Shown here: in pieces, positions 12,140 to 24,300 of the stretch
Layout: every line of letters begins with the position of its first letter
How positions within the stretch are numbered: the stretch's first letter is position 1
Assembly (NCBI RefSeq): GCF_032854445.1
Contig: NC_088304.1
Span: forward strand, 34,092,810-34,156,809
Direction: 5' to 3'
DNA from: Liolophura sinensis
Taxonomy: Eukaryota; Mollusca; Polyplacophora; Chitonida; Chitonidae
Length of the DNA stretch: 64,000 bases
Position numbers and translations under genes: made by a program
Notes under the pieces: model-generated
Database searches by the model: none
What the model saw: the letters and a program-made list of their open reading frames with translations, nothing else
What the model was told of the DNA's origin: nothing

Positions 12140-12960
12140 ATGTGGCTCCCTATCACGCACTCATGGCGCCCTACCATGCCGTCATGATGCCCCAACTTGT
12201 AGATATGACATTAAATTAGGCAGACGTGACGCCAATTATGCAGACGTGACGCCCCACCATGCAGACATGAGGCACACCATCCAGGCATGACACCCCACCA
12301 TGCAGGCATGTTACCCCACCATGTAGACGAGATGCCCACCATGCAGATATGACACCTGCCATGCAGATACCAGGCACACATGAAGCTCCACCAGGCAGAC
12401 ACGGCGTAAACAATGTAGACACGACGGACCACCATGCAGATATGGCGCCTACCATGCAGATATGAGGCACACTATCCAGGCATGACGACTCACCATGCAG
12501 GCATGTTACCTCACCATGTAGACATATAGCACACCATGCAGATATGACATTCCATCAGGCACACATGACGCTCCACCAGGCAGACACGGCGTCCACAATG
12601 TAGACACGACGCCCCACCATGCAGATATGGCGCCTACCATGCAGATATGAGGCACACTATCTAGGCATGACGACTCACCATGCGGGCATGTTACCCCACC
12701 ATGCAGACATATAGCACACCAAGCAGGCATGACGCAGAAATGGCGTCCCACCATGCAAGAATGATGCCCCAACATGCACACATGACGCTTCACCATGCAC
12801 ACATGACGTCTCAATATGCACACATGGTCCCCACCATACACAAATGGCGCCGCACCATGCATGCATGACGCCCCAACACGCAAACGTGCAAACATCATGG
12901 CCCAATATGTAGACACGTCACCCTAACAGTCAGGCATGGCATCCCAACATGCATGATGAG
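12140..12960. repeat. Degenerate short minisatellite upstream of zinc-finger gene
   Basis: Units of about 20 bp resemble CCCCACCATGCAGACATGACG, with many substitutions and length variants. Open frames on both strands here come from the repeat and are not genes. It sits just upstream of the first recognised exon, in a first intron or the promoter region. Confidence 0.85.
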
Positions 12961-13786
12961 GAATTTAAGAGACTGCCGATTTTGACTTGAATCAGGTTTG
13001 AATCAACTTCTCCTGTTCTCGAAAGTTCTTTATAGTATGAGGCCGCTGTCGCTCCATATACAACTACAGTGCAAAGGCCGTGTTCCAAAGAGCGATCGTA
13101 CTGCCGACAACGCTAAGTTAACTGTCTCACTACCATCGATGATAATAGCTTTGACACGCGTTGCCATGAATGATGGTTACAAATAGCTTAGCCTGCAATT
13201 GTTTTCTGCATGGAATCAGCCATCTGCAGTTGCCGTGGTGTATAATTAACTCCTTCGCCTTCACAATGATTTTCAGAGAAACTTCAATTATGATTTCTTA
13301 ACTTTTAAAAATGAGGTCCAAAGCTTTCAAACGTTGGAAAAAATATCGCATAGGCATCCCATACATGTATATATACACGTAGGCTTTATCCTTTACAAAA
13401 CATGAAATTTATTTATTTATTTATTTATTTTATTATGTTTGCTAATTGAATATATGATTGCCATTCTTTGAGATAATCTTAATAAATAAATAAATAAATA
13501 AATAAACAAACAAACAAGTAGCCAAAACCACTCACTGTGCCTATTTGACCTCTGAAAAAGTGTGCAGTAATATCGGTATTCAACGTCACGATGTGCTCGA
13601 TTTCTACATTGTAGCCATGGGGCGCCGTTGTGCCATTTATACCGAATTTTAAAAGCTTTGAAAATGATTTTAAAGATTTAGAAATCATTTTAAAGCTTCG
13701 AAAATAGCTGCTCTGAAAAAGACTTTTGACGTTCTATACATGATTTTCAAAGCCTTAACAATGATTTTGAAAAGCCTCAAGACTGA

Positions 13787-13833
<47 letters not shown>

Positions 13834-14827
13834 CTTTAAAAATCATTTTAAAAGCCTTAAAAATCTGAGGTAAATAGCACAACTGCACCCGACATTATCT
13901 ACAATTAACCCACACGTACATGTAAACCTATATATGTATACTGTATACTGTATACACATGTAGGGGCTCCGCTTTAGCAACCATTAAATTAAGTTTCAAA
14001 TTAGTCACAGGTCTACACGATAAAGCCACCATCGCGTGAAAGCGCGACCCAGCAAGGCCGGGGGCCACTCAGCCTGAGGGACTCTCTCTTCACTCCAACC
14101 GCTATCCGCCATTGCTGTAGTCGTGACCTATTTTACTTTGCCTGCTTCAGGCAGTGAAAACACGGCCTGACGTATTAACTAATGACTATCGTACCACATA
14201 TTTGACTCATTCTGTCCCATAAACATCAAAGAGGCGAATCTAGTCAGCTGAGGTTATAATCAACCGGTGAGAAATAAAAAGATCTTAAGCGCTAGACTGG
14301 AATGATGTACACGCTGAAGGGGGGTTGAAATGGCGGTGGAAATGCTGTCAGGTCGTAAGAGTTGTTGACAGTTTCCTACTGAATGCTGATTGCTGCAGAG
14401 GCAGTTTACAACCTTCGAATATCATTTATAGTCTTACCTATCACTGTAATCAACCGGATTTTACTTTTTTCCTGCTCCGGTGTGGCTACCCCGTCCACAG
14501 TCCACGGCTTACTACGACCGCCATGTTTGTGCGGACACAAAGACGGCAGATGAACAGCTGGTCAAAGGGAGAAAACTCTGCAAACGACTATAATAACCCA
14601 ACTCGTAGGCATTCTCGAGCACTTAGCCTGATCACAGCAATAGTGACAAAAGTCGTCAGGTTCCATCCACAAATCTGTAGCACGTTTTGTTTTTGCTTAA
14701 TGATGGCAGCTGCTCTAGGAATGGAATATTAACATGCCATGCAAAAGACAAACTAACCTCTCACCGAACCGTTTATTGCCTTATATATAAGGTAAGTTTA
14801 ACGGACATCGATCATTCATGGAAAAAA
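12961..14827. other. No gene seen; AT-rich low-complexity DNA
   Basis: It holds a TTTA run at about 13408-13436 facing an AAAT run at about 13479-13512, so the two can pair. Recurrent AAAATGATTTTAAA-like blocks lie at 13640-13870 around a TA microsatellite at about 13793-13830. An open frame at 14325-14732 has no splice or family support. Confidence 0.5.
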
Positions 14828-15060
14828 CCAAAGAGCCTCTCACCACCGCGATCGCTGTGAGTTCAAGTCCAGCTCATGCCGGTTTCTTCTCCGGTGGTAC
14901 ATTGCAAGGTCTGACAGTATCCCGTGTATGGTCGTGGGTTTCTCCCCAGCCATGCTCCGTTTCCTCCCACGTATAAAGCTGGTCACTGTCGTAGTTAAGT
15001 GAAATATTCTTGAGTACGCCATAAAACACCAATCAAATAAAAAAAATAAAAATAAAAAAA
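14828..15060 (+). repeat. SINE family A copy, 5' truncated
   Basis: The B-box GAGTTCAAGTCC, the conserved body and the TAAAACACCAATCAAATAAA end are present. The 5' 30 or so bases are missing. Confidence 0.9.
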
Positions 15061-15514
15061 ACTGGCCTAAGTAAATACCATGCGGAGTCTTCAGGGCTGT
15101 ATCATACATAAATGGATTGGGATATTCATATTTCATGCGTACATAGGCTTACTTATTATTTGCTGTTTTCCCTTTACTTTGGAACTAATTAAGCAATGAA
15201 GTCCGTATGTAGCCAGCTCTCTCTGTTATCCTACGAGTGGAGTACACAGCAAAACTGATGCATATTAAAATAAAAACTGTGATCTGACCACTCTAGCAGA
15301 CGTGTCACATGTTTTCTATAAAACACCAGTGTTTTAGAGAAAATGTGGAAATGATCGTGAAAACCGTAGGCAGGTTAGTATGTTTTACTCAATGCAGACC
15401 TATCAGTTTCCTCGATAGGCGTGTAATCATTTAGGTGAAAAATTCTCTTGTCCGCGGAGTAAATCGCCGCCCTTTGGTAGATAACAGAAGCTGTATATGT
15501 CATATATAAGGTAC

Positions 15515-15745
15515 ACACTGCAAGGAAAGTCGGCCAACTCAAAAATCTGAGTTATACAATTGAGCGAATTCAGCTCAGAAAAATGAGTCATATGACCACG
15601 TCATGAAAGCCATCTGGCTATATTGTTGACTCGGTTGGTTAATCGGAAAACTCACAAAAGTCTTTCATGACTTGGCTGATCTGGTCATATATATGGCTCA
15701 AATTGTTTAGTCAGTTGACCCAAATTTTTGTCTCCTTGTATGAAA
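15515..15745. mobile_element. Foldback (MITE-like) element
   Basis: The two halves are imperfect reverse complements. Paired blocks include GCAAGGAAAGTC with GTCTCCTTGTAT, ACAATTGAGC with GCTCAAATTGT, and CATATGACCACGTCATGAAAG with CTTTCATGACTTGG. No transposase frame is present. Confidence 0.6.
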
Positions 15746-16171
15746 AGACTGTGATTTAAGATCATCTAAGCTGTCTTATAAGCACTTTAATATTACCACC
15801 CAAGAGCAGCATGTTATAACAATAGAAACGCATGACATCAGTACAGTGAGGCAGCATTGTAAATGTGTCCGTATTGTATCGGACCGCTCTGCTACACGAG
15901 ACACTGTCGTGCGTGGCATGACTGAAATAATACATTGCAAGTGACCTTAAATCGGAGCCAGACCAGCAAATAAACAATTCCAACGGCCACCAATAAATAT
16001 CGGCCCAAAAGAGTCACAGATTCGAATCCAGCTCTCGCTGCGGCATTAAAAAGGAAGGGACCTGAAGAATGAAGGTATTTAATTTACTTTTGCCCTCCAG
16101 TTTACTCCATCTAAAGACATTCCTCAGCACCATTTACACACCAGTACAATAAACAAGCAAATGCTAGTGGA

Positions 16172-16245
16172 AATTTATTTATTTATTTATCTGATTGGTG
16201 TTTTACGCCGTACTCAGTGATATTTCACTTACAGGACGGGTAGTG
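16172..16245 (-). repeat. SINE family A 3' tail
   Basis: Inverted tail fragment: TTTATTTATCTGATTGGTG followed by the reverse complement of the GGCGTAAAAC end. Confidence 0.75.
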
Positions 16246-16399
16246 GAAACTAACCACCATTAACCATTAACATGCGGGAATGGACACTTGAGATGAACAG
16301 CACGCCAAACTACCACCTTATGCATGATTACTACAAGCTTTCAGAAGATAGGTCTTCCATCACAGTCAGATCCATGGCCATAGTACAGTGGTGAACACA

Positions 16400-16492
16400 T
16401 TTTTCCTCCCACCACAATGCTGACCGCCGTCGTATAAGTGAAATATTCTTGAGTACGGAGTAAAACACCAATCAAATAAATAAATAAATATA
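16400..16492 (+). repeat. SINE family A 3' tail
   Basis: Tail fragment from CCTCCCACCACAATGCTG to the AAT repeats. It faces the inverted fragment at 16172-16245. Confidence 0.8.
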
Positions 16493-16504
16493 ACATGATG
16501 TATG

Positions 16505-16760
16505 TTCACTAAAGAAAAAATAATCCGTTAATTTTAACAGAAAGTCTGTTGTCTAAGTGAAGATATTTGTTCTGTTATTATAACGTAATACCGTGTCAAA
16601 CTCAGCATAATACACTAGTGTTAATCTAATAGAATCTGTATATTTCTTGTGCTATATTCAGCAGAATGACATGCCTCTACATGTATAACAGAGTACATTC
16701 TAGCATCACTCTGGCAAAAGACTTTCTGTTCAATTTAACAAATTAATTGTTTAAGGGTAC
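16505..16760. mobile_element. MITE family copy 1
   Basis: Terminal inverted repeats of about 60 bp share CGTTAATTTTAACAGAAAG and CTAGCATCACT blocks with the elements at 18730-19466 and 21741-21875. The interior is non-coding. Confidence 0.7.
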
Positions 16761-17149
16761 ATCCGCCTATGCGCGTGCATTGGACAGAAACAAAGGTGTT
16801 GACGAGGCAATTCATGAACAAGTGTACATCTCTGCTAGCCACACATCGTGTCATATCCCTAAGCTTTGTCGTAAGGTCATCTCATGGTTATTTTAATATC
16901 TTAGACCATTGTATATATTCCCTCTTAAATATAGCTTGGCCAAGCCACCCTAAATGTGTTCCACTGTCACTTTGCAGTTTGAAATACCGGTACCTGATGG
17001 AAGTAGTATCTTCTAAAAGCTTGCAGTATAAGGTTATAAGGTATAAAGTGTTTTGTCGTGTTCTTCCTCAGAAACACAAAACCATCTATCGGTATACCTG
17101 TCAGGAGACGCCTATAGTAGTAAATAATAGTGTCCAAAACCCATATACA

Positions 17150-17403
17150 GTAGTGTATATATGTATGTATGTGTGTGTATGTGCGTGTATGTGTGTGTGC
17201 GTGTATGTGTGTGCGTGTATGTGTGTGTGCGTGTATGTGCGTGTGCGCGTGCGTGTGCGTGCGTGTGCGTGTGCGTGTGTATGTATGTATGTATGTATGT
17301 ATGTATGTATGTATGTATGTATGCATGTATGTATGTATGTATGTATGTATGTATGTATGTATGTATGTATGCATGTATGTATGTATGTATGTATGTATGT
17401 ATG
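17150..17403. repeat. TGTG/TGTA microsatellite
   Basis: A compound array of TGTG, TGCG and ATGT tetranucleotides. The cysteine/valine/tyrosine and histidine/threonine open frames on both strands are repeat artefacts. Confidence 0.95.
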
Positions 17404-17404
17404 C

Positions 17405-17670
17405 TTTGGATTTTACGCCGCACTTAACAACTGTCCACTCATATGACAAGGAGTCATAAGGTGTGTGGACATTTAATGTTTTTAACAGGACGAGTCCGTG
17501 CCGACAAAGCGCAAATGAAGCGCCATGCCGCTGACACCTGCTGACTTCCTTAATCTAACCTGTCGCTGCTGAGCGCCAAACTAGGCAGCAACAAGTACCA
17601 GTTTTGAAGTTTTTGGTACTACCGGTAAGTGATCGGGTTTGACGCTTTAACCATTTGGCCAACGAAACGA
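17405..17670 (-). repeat. Possible SINE, minus strand
   Basis: The right end, read on the minus strand, has an A-box-like TGGTTAAAGCGTCAAACCC. The left end has a TGCGGCGTAAAATCC tail resembling family A tails. It abuts the microsatellite. Confidence 0.4.
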
Positions 17671-18329
17671 AGTGATGTTTTCAGTAGTGTGGTAGTCTAT
17701 ATTGCAATTTTGACACTGATTAGAAAGTCTCAGACAAAAAATACAAAAACCAACAAAAGAGTCGCCAAGCGAAACAAATACTAAGCTCTGATATATTATG
17801 TTTGAATTACTGGCCGTGAAAGTCTTGTGCTTTACATGAGTCTACTCTCATGAGTGGACTCACAGGTCCAAATATTTGTAAAACAGGAAGACCCTATACA
17901 TAATCATGTAGAAGTAGGGAAGAAACTAAAATCTGAATATATAATATCTTACAGTATTTTTACAGAGTAGAGCACTGTAAATACTTTGCAAAGAGAAATG
18001 GACTAAATCCACAAACAAAACTATACAAGCACCTGCTGTTGGTTTACAGTACTGTCATCCCATTGAATTACATTATATTATATTTTAGCGGGAACATTGC
18101 ATCAAGTTGGAGTTTGTACATTTGCAGTACTTTGGCTGTGGAAAGCGACTTGCTTATGTAACAAGACCATTATAGCTATAATTTCACAGCCATGAAGATC
18201 AGAAGTGTTTATCTACAAATAAGATGTAACTACAGTCCAGCCATGTTATCCCAGTGCATCGTAATTGTGCTTATTTTTGTGAAAAAGATTTATGAACATT
18301 CATCCAGGTTCAGAGTTTAGTAAATGTTT
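17671..18329. other. No gene seen; 3' flank of the PEBP gene
   Basis: AT-rich sequence that probably includes the 3' untranslated region of the minus-strand PEBP gene. I found no clear AATAAA signal in the expected position. Confidence 0.35.
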
Positions 18330-21300
18330 TCACAGATATACATCTTTCAAAAGCAGGAGGAACACAACGGCCCCAGCAGAAGTTATACATGCGAGTATGG
18401 ATGGGTGATGTCTTGAACTTCCTGCCACGGCCATACAGGGATCGTTATATCCTGCAACGTCACGGCATTCTTCGTCTTCCGGAAAGCCGAGTTGAACTCG
18501 CGCGTAGCGAACATATTCATCGCGACGGCTAACGAACCACGAGGCACCCACCAGTTTGAGGCTGTTGTCAATGGTGAACCCGTTCACGTCGAATAGGCAC
18601 CTGTTTAAAGGACAAAATGGTTTACTGTTAGTATATATTGTGTCTAAAATAGAGTCAAGTTGTATCACTTTGTTTCTGTTTGAAGAGAGCTATGCGCATG
18701 CTCATCTACAAGAGTATAATCTACAAGATACACTCAAAAAATTAATCTGTTAAGTTTAACCGGAAATCTGTTGTCTGAGTTATGCTGAAATGTACTCGGC
18801 AATTACAATAGATTATTCTGTTAATATTCCATTAATTCAGCATAAAGATTCTATTAGACAAATAGGACACTGTGTAGAATATGCAGTGGCGTAGGAAGCG
18901 GGGAGGAGGCTGGGGGCGTGCCGCCGCATTTCCAAATGGGGGGAGGGGGGAGGCAGGACATGTTCTGTCCCACACACTTTTCGACCCCACCACCTCTCCA
19001 CCTCGCTGCCTACAGGTCTGATTACTCTGGTAAATGTATAATAAACATTGCTCAGTCAATCCGCACGCGCTGTTAGAGTAAATATTTCACGACTCACATA
19101 GTTCGTATCGGTATTTCAACGGAAAGTAATTATGTTCAAGTAAAGTATGAAAGCAATCCGAAAAGTAAATTTGTGCCCAAATGTCAAAATGTGTAGCATA
19201 GGCCTTCTTCATCATAACTTTGAGGATGGATATTTTTTTCTCTTAAAACACGTTCAAACGCGCCTACGGCTATATAGGCTCCAAAGAGTCACCTCATTAG
19301 TTGAGATAAGACCCCCCCCCCCCCCACCCTCCGAGGCAACACACTTTTCATTTTCTTCCTACACCCTTGATATGACACAGTAGTATGTTATCAGAACAGA
19401 ATAAATTCTAGCATCACTCAGACAACAGATATTCTGTTAAAATTAACTGATTAATTTTTTAAGTGTGTCATATAAGAATGTGGTCTGCTTTGTGCCAGTA
19501 TAGCTATTCGATGAACAAGCCTGTGAATAATATACAGCAGATAAGTCACTGGGAAAAAAACAACCATCTCCGTTTTAAGCCAAAATGATAAATTATTGCA
19601 TATCCAGTATTAATTAGCTGAATATTTTTTGTTGCAAATCCATAATTAACTTTAAATTGTCATTACAACTTCGTCCAGGAGGTCTTTCAAGTATTCGGAT
19701 GAATATGCAACCTCTGAACTGACAGCCGGTTCCAGTACACCGGATATGATTATACAGGTCTGGAAGAATTAAACATGTGTATCCAAATCAACCCGAAGAC
19801 TTATATAAGCAGAAAGTTTTTTCCAGCTATGATACATCAACACAGTGAAATCTGGATAGACCGGGTTCTCGAGGTGAACATCCAAATGGTTGTTGATTCG
19901 TAAAGCCCCATTCATAAATCTGCACACAGACTCGTTGGATGGTTCTCTGAATTTGTCTCTCCGCCAAGGAGGCCGTTGTTTTAACCGGCGTTTATTTGTT
20001 TGAGTGTCTGTCAGCAACTTTGCAGCACAAATTATGCAGTGATTTTGGATGCCATTTTGTACACAGGTTGGCCTAAGACTAAGGACAAATCCATTTAACC
20101 TTAGGGGTGATTCGGATCTCGAACAAGCAATTTTTGTTACTGAAATGTTGAGTATTGTCCCTTGTCTGCAGCTTTTTGTAGTGAGGGAATTTGTACATTT
20201 AGCTGTGGCGGAGATTTACGTCATTGGAATGCCTCCTAATTCTGGTTAACCCCTGGCTGGCTGCTATATACTCGTCCCGTTACATTAAATCTCCATGTTG
20301 GATATATGAAAAACCGTAATCAAAGCATAACTGAGATACATCTTTTGATTATAGACTACTTATAAATTAGTACTTGACACGACATATTTATTCTTTCTAG
20401 CATCATTGTTCTGATCCACTCTTCATTACTTCTCTTTGAATGACTCCGTCCTAATTTTGTCCTTTTTGCTGGTTGTTGTACGTTGCTTTCGGCAACTGGT
20501 CTTGCAAGGGAATGGATCGTCAGTTTTGGTTGATGCTCGTATACGAAAATCTGTTTGGAGTTAAGTGTCCACTCGTCTTGGCTGAAAATTCTTTTAATGG
20601 AGTCCTCACCTGTATAAAAGAGCCTCAGAGCAGGACTGTCCAGCGTAAGGGCGGTGCGCCTCTTCCGTGAGCGGTGCCGTCTGCTCGTACAACAGGAAGT
20701 AGTAAAAATGAGGAACCTGGTCTGGTGGTGCCGGGCCGATGTACCTCATGACGTTATTCCCTTTGTTCACGTCATCATACGGGACATTGATCATTAACCA
20801 ATGCAAGAGCGGCCTCGCTCCCGTCCCGACCGTAGAGGATGCCGTATCCGGATCGACCATGATCAATGTATACAGCTTACCTGCAATACATGTTAAGGTT
20901 AACATACGCAAATATACATATATAATGGTGTGGATATATTTTGAGTTCGACATAAAACAAACAAATAAATAAAGAAAGAAAGAAAAAGTAAAGCAGTAGT
21001 TATTACCTGAATCATCGACAGGAATGAACGATAGTCTTGCGATAGTGAGTTCTGCATGAGGCTCATCCCGCGCAAGCGCAGCACGTATGTATCCATCACC
21101 AAGTGGATTGGCTGATACGTTTGCAAAACTACAAGAAAGCAAAACAAATTTTTCTCATTTGTATACTTAGGAAGTTGGCATTATTACTAATAAGTGGATT
21201 ATCTTTAGATTATAATCCACCACAACTTTCCAACAACTGAAAAATCACTGATTCAGTCTCTGTATCAAAGCCGGGGCGACGTTAAATCACTTAACAGCCA

Positions 21301-24300
21301 ATTTAGGAGTCAATTTATCAGAGAGGAAATACGAGTGTAGCTGAGGAGATGTGAAGCGATGCGTTAAGTTATCAAACACTTGGTCACATTACAACTACAT
21401 GTCAACTCATGACGTCAACTGATACGTTTCAGACGTCAGACGTCATGCGTTAAGTTATCAAACACTTGGTCACATTACAACTACATGTCAACTCATGACG
21501 TCAACCATACTAACTCCTCTCGGAAGTATTCGCAGCAAGATCTGTAGCTTATAGGTCTTGATTTGAAAGTCACGTTCACTAATACACTGAGGCTATCCGC
21601 TTCGGAGAGGAAAGATCGACCTTGGTTCACAGCAGCTGAAAAATAAATTGAAATATATTTCGCTATATTTCTATTTATTTGATTCTTTTTTGATTTGGGT
21701 TGAGCGGTATATCCGGGAATTTTCACTGATCCTATTTTTTATTTTATAAAGTTTATTTTCACAGAAAGTCTGTTGTCCTAGTGATGCTAGAATAATCTGC
21801 GGTGAGAACATGTAACGCATTCTAGCATCACTCAAAGAAGTTATTTTCGGTTGAATTTATAAGATTTTCATTCGAGTAGGAGGAGGAAAGCTGAGGACTA
21901 GGTGTAACCCACTTCCTTTCGTTATACATGTAGGTACGAAAACTTTAACTTCAGCTTAAACAGCGAGCACTTTATTTGAACACGTCAACTCACTCGAAGG
22001 GGCCAATAGACTGCTGGGACAACAATCCATGATCCGGCGATACTTTTACCATAAAAATATTAAGCACGAAATTCTCAAAAAGACCTACAGAAAGGCATTT
22101 GATACTTTTCCATCTTCACGAACCGTCCGTTTAATTTCTACCTTTTCTGAATAGCCAAGTAATCTTTACAACACAGCTAAGTTTCTGTGGGAAATTATAT
22201 TAATAATTAAGCAGTATAACTAGTGAAGAGGTCAAGGGTTCACCACGTGAATGTCAAAGGTTACACGAGCTTTCAATCCCCTTGTCCGGGTCTTTATAAC
22301 CTTTGGAATTTACATGGTGAAGCATTTTCTTTGTTGTTGTTGTCACTGAATGTATGAACGACTATGGGCCAAAAGTAGTACCGGCATGTAAATTTATGAA
22401 GCAGGTTTAGAGAGTAAAAACAGGAGCAGGTATGTAAAAAGCAATCACTTTTCATAAATTGTAACCAGAATGACATCAAAAGTCACTCTGAACCCATCCA
22501 AGAAGGTAAATATGAAATACATAAAACTGTACCTCGGGACGGTGTTATGGCTAATGTCTTCAAATAATGCTAAATTAGCTTCAAGTTATTGGCGTTTGCA
22601 TTTGATAAAGAAACAACCTATGTACAAGCATCACCTGTAACTGTAAAGATATACCTAGGCCAGGCTTTACTTGGGCATCAGAGCAGTGGTGTTTTGTCTG
22701 TGAAAAACAGTGATCACCTTCTAACGTTTTTGCATATTTTTCACCAGGTTATTTAGAATTATCAAGCTGTATCGATTAGTTTGATGATCGATAAACAATC
22801 TCTTACCATCGGAGACTATCATTGGACAGTTGTTCACTACACCCCAGGATTTCTGCTGCTCCACGGCGTACGCATCACCTTCGGCTAATAACCAGTTCAT
22901 CGCCACAGGACCTGTATAAAATAGACAAGCAAATAGTCGTTAACTGGATACGGCGACTCCTGACATAACTGCACTGACCACTGTTCTCTTCCAATACACG
23001 TTCCAGAAAAGCACGTGATACAGTCACATTTCACGTTAAATGTTGTACAATAGTCGTGCCAACATCTTCAAGGGTTACTCTACGTAATGATTTCTTTCTT
23101 TCGGGAGTGGGAGGGCGCTCCGTGGTGGAGGGTGTTAGCACGCCAATGACCCAGGAGCCTCTCAACAATGAGGTCACCGTGAGTTCAGGCTTACTCTCAG
23201 ACCGGAAGTGGGGAAGGTCTTCCAGCAAAATGCGGATGGTCGTGGGTTTTCCCCCAGACTCTGCCCGGTTTCTTCCCGCCACACTGCTGGGTCATATAAG
23301 TGAAATATTTTTGAGTACGGCGTAAAGAACCAATCAAATAAATAAATAAATGCAAATTTAAAGCGTACAATGCTGATCGCAACAGCATCTAAAAGTTCAT
23401 TTGATATAAGATAGCCGTAAATTACATAGTCTTCTAATCATTTCTTTAAGTTTTGGCACATCTTACACTTTAGAAAGTGTTAACCAAGCATTATGCATGA
23501 TTAATCTCCTAAATCGCTGTATTTCGTAACCAGTTTGCCAACAAAACTTCAAAAAAGGGCTCCTCTGCTTTGGCTGCAAGTTTATTTATTTGACTGGGTG
23601 TTCTACGCCGTACTCAAGGATAATTCACTCATATAAACGACTGCGGCCAGCCATATGGTGGGAGGCTAACGTTTACGTCAGAAATTTTGTCGAATATGAC
23701 GCTCCGTTAAACCTGGCCGTCATAATGTACGTGAAACATTCTTGAGAACAGTGTAAATAAATTATTAATAAGCAATAATTAAATTCAATTCGTGCACCTG
23801 ATAAACTGTGAATCTCCGCAAATTCACTGACATTGAAAGGTTGGCCGGGTATTCGTTCCGAGAATTTGGGGTCAACTGTGATCCTCTGCTGCTGGGTATA
23901 AAGCAGGAACACATAGGGGTTCCCAAACCGGTTAGGGTTCTTGGGGCCGTGGTAAGGATCCACTACCTGGATAACAACAAATAAGCATACGAATATACCG
24001 AGTTCATATCAATGGAGAAAGAACACCTGTTAGTGTTCTCACAAATCCACTACCTGGATAACTAAAAATAAGCATGCAGTTATATCCAATTAACATGAAT
24101 GGGTAAGAAAAAATAAGCACATAGTTATACCGAGTTAACATGAATGAAGAAAGAACGTCGGTTAGGGTTCTTAGGAGCGTGGTACAAATCCACTACCTGG
24201 GTAACAACAAATAAGCATGCAATTATACCGAGTTCATAGGAATAGGGAAAGAACAGCTGTTAGTGTTATTTGGGCCGTGGTAAGGATGCACTATTGGGTA

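Noticed and set aside
12211-12916. Cysteine, histidine and tryptophan-rich open frames on the minus strand
   Set aside because: Translation of the degenerate minisatellite; the frames move between repeats and show no coding bias.
14325-14732. 135-codon open frame on the plus strand
   Set aside because: No recognisable domain, no splice context, and composition like the surrounding DNA.
16967-17459. Cys-Val-Tyr and His-Thr-Tyr repeat open frames
   Set aside because: Microsatellite translation on both strands.
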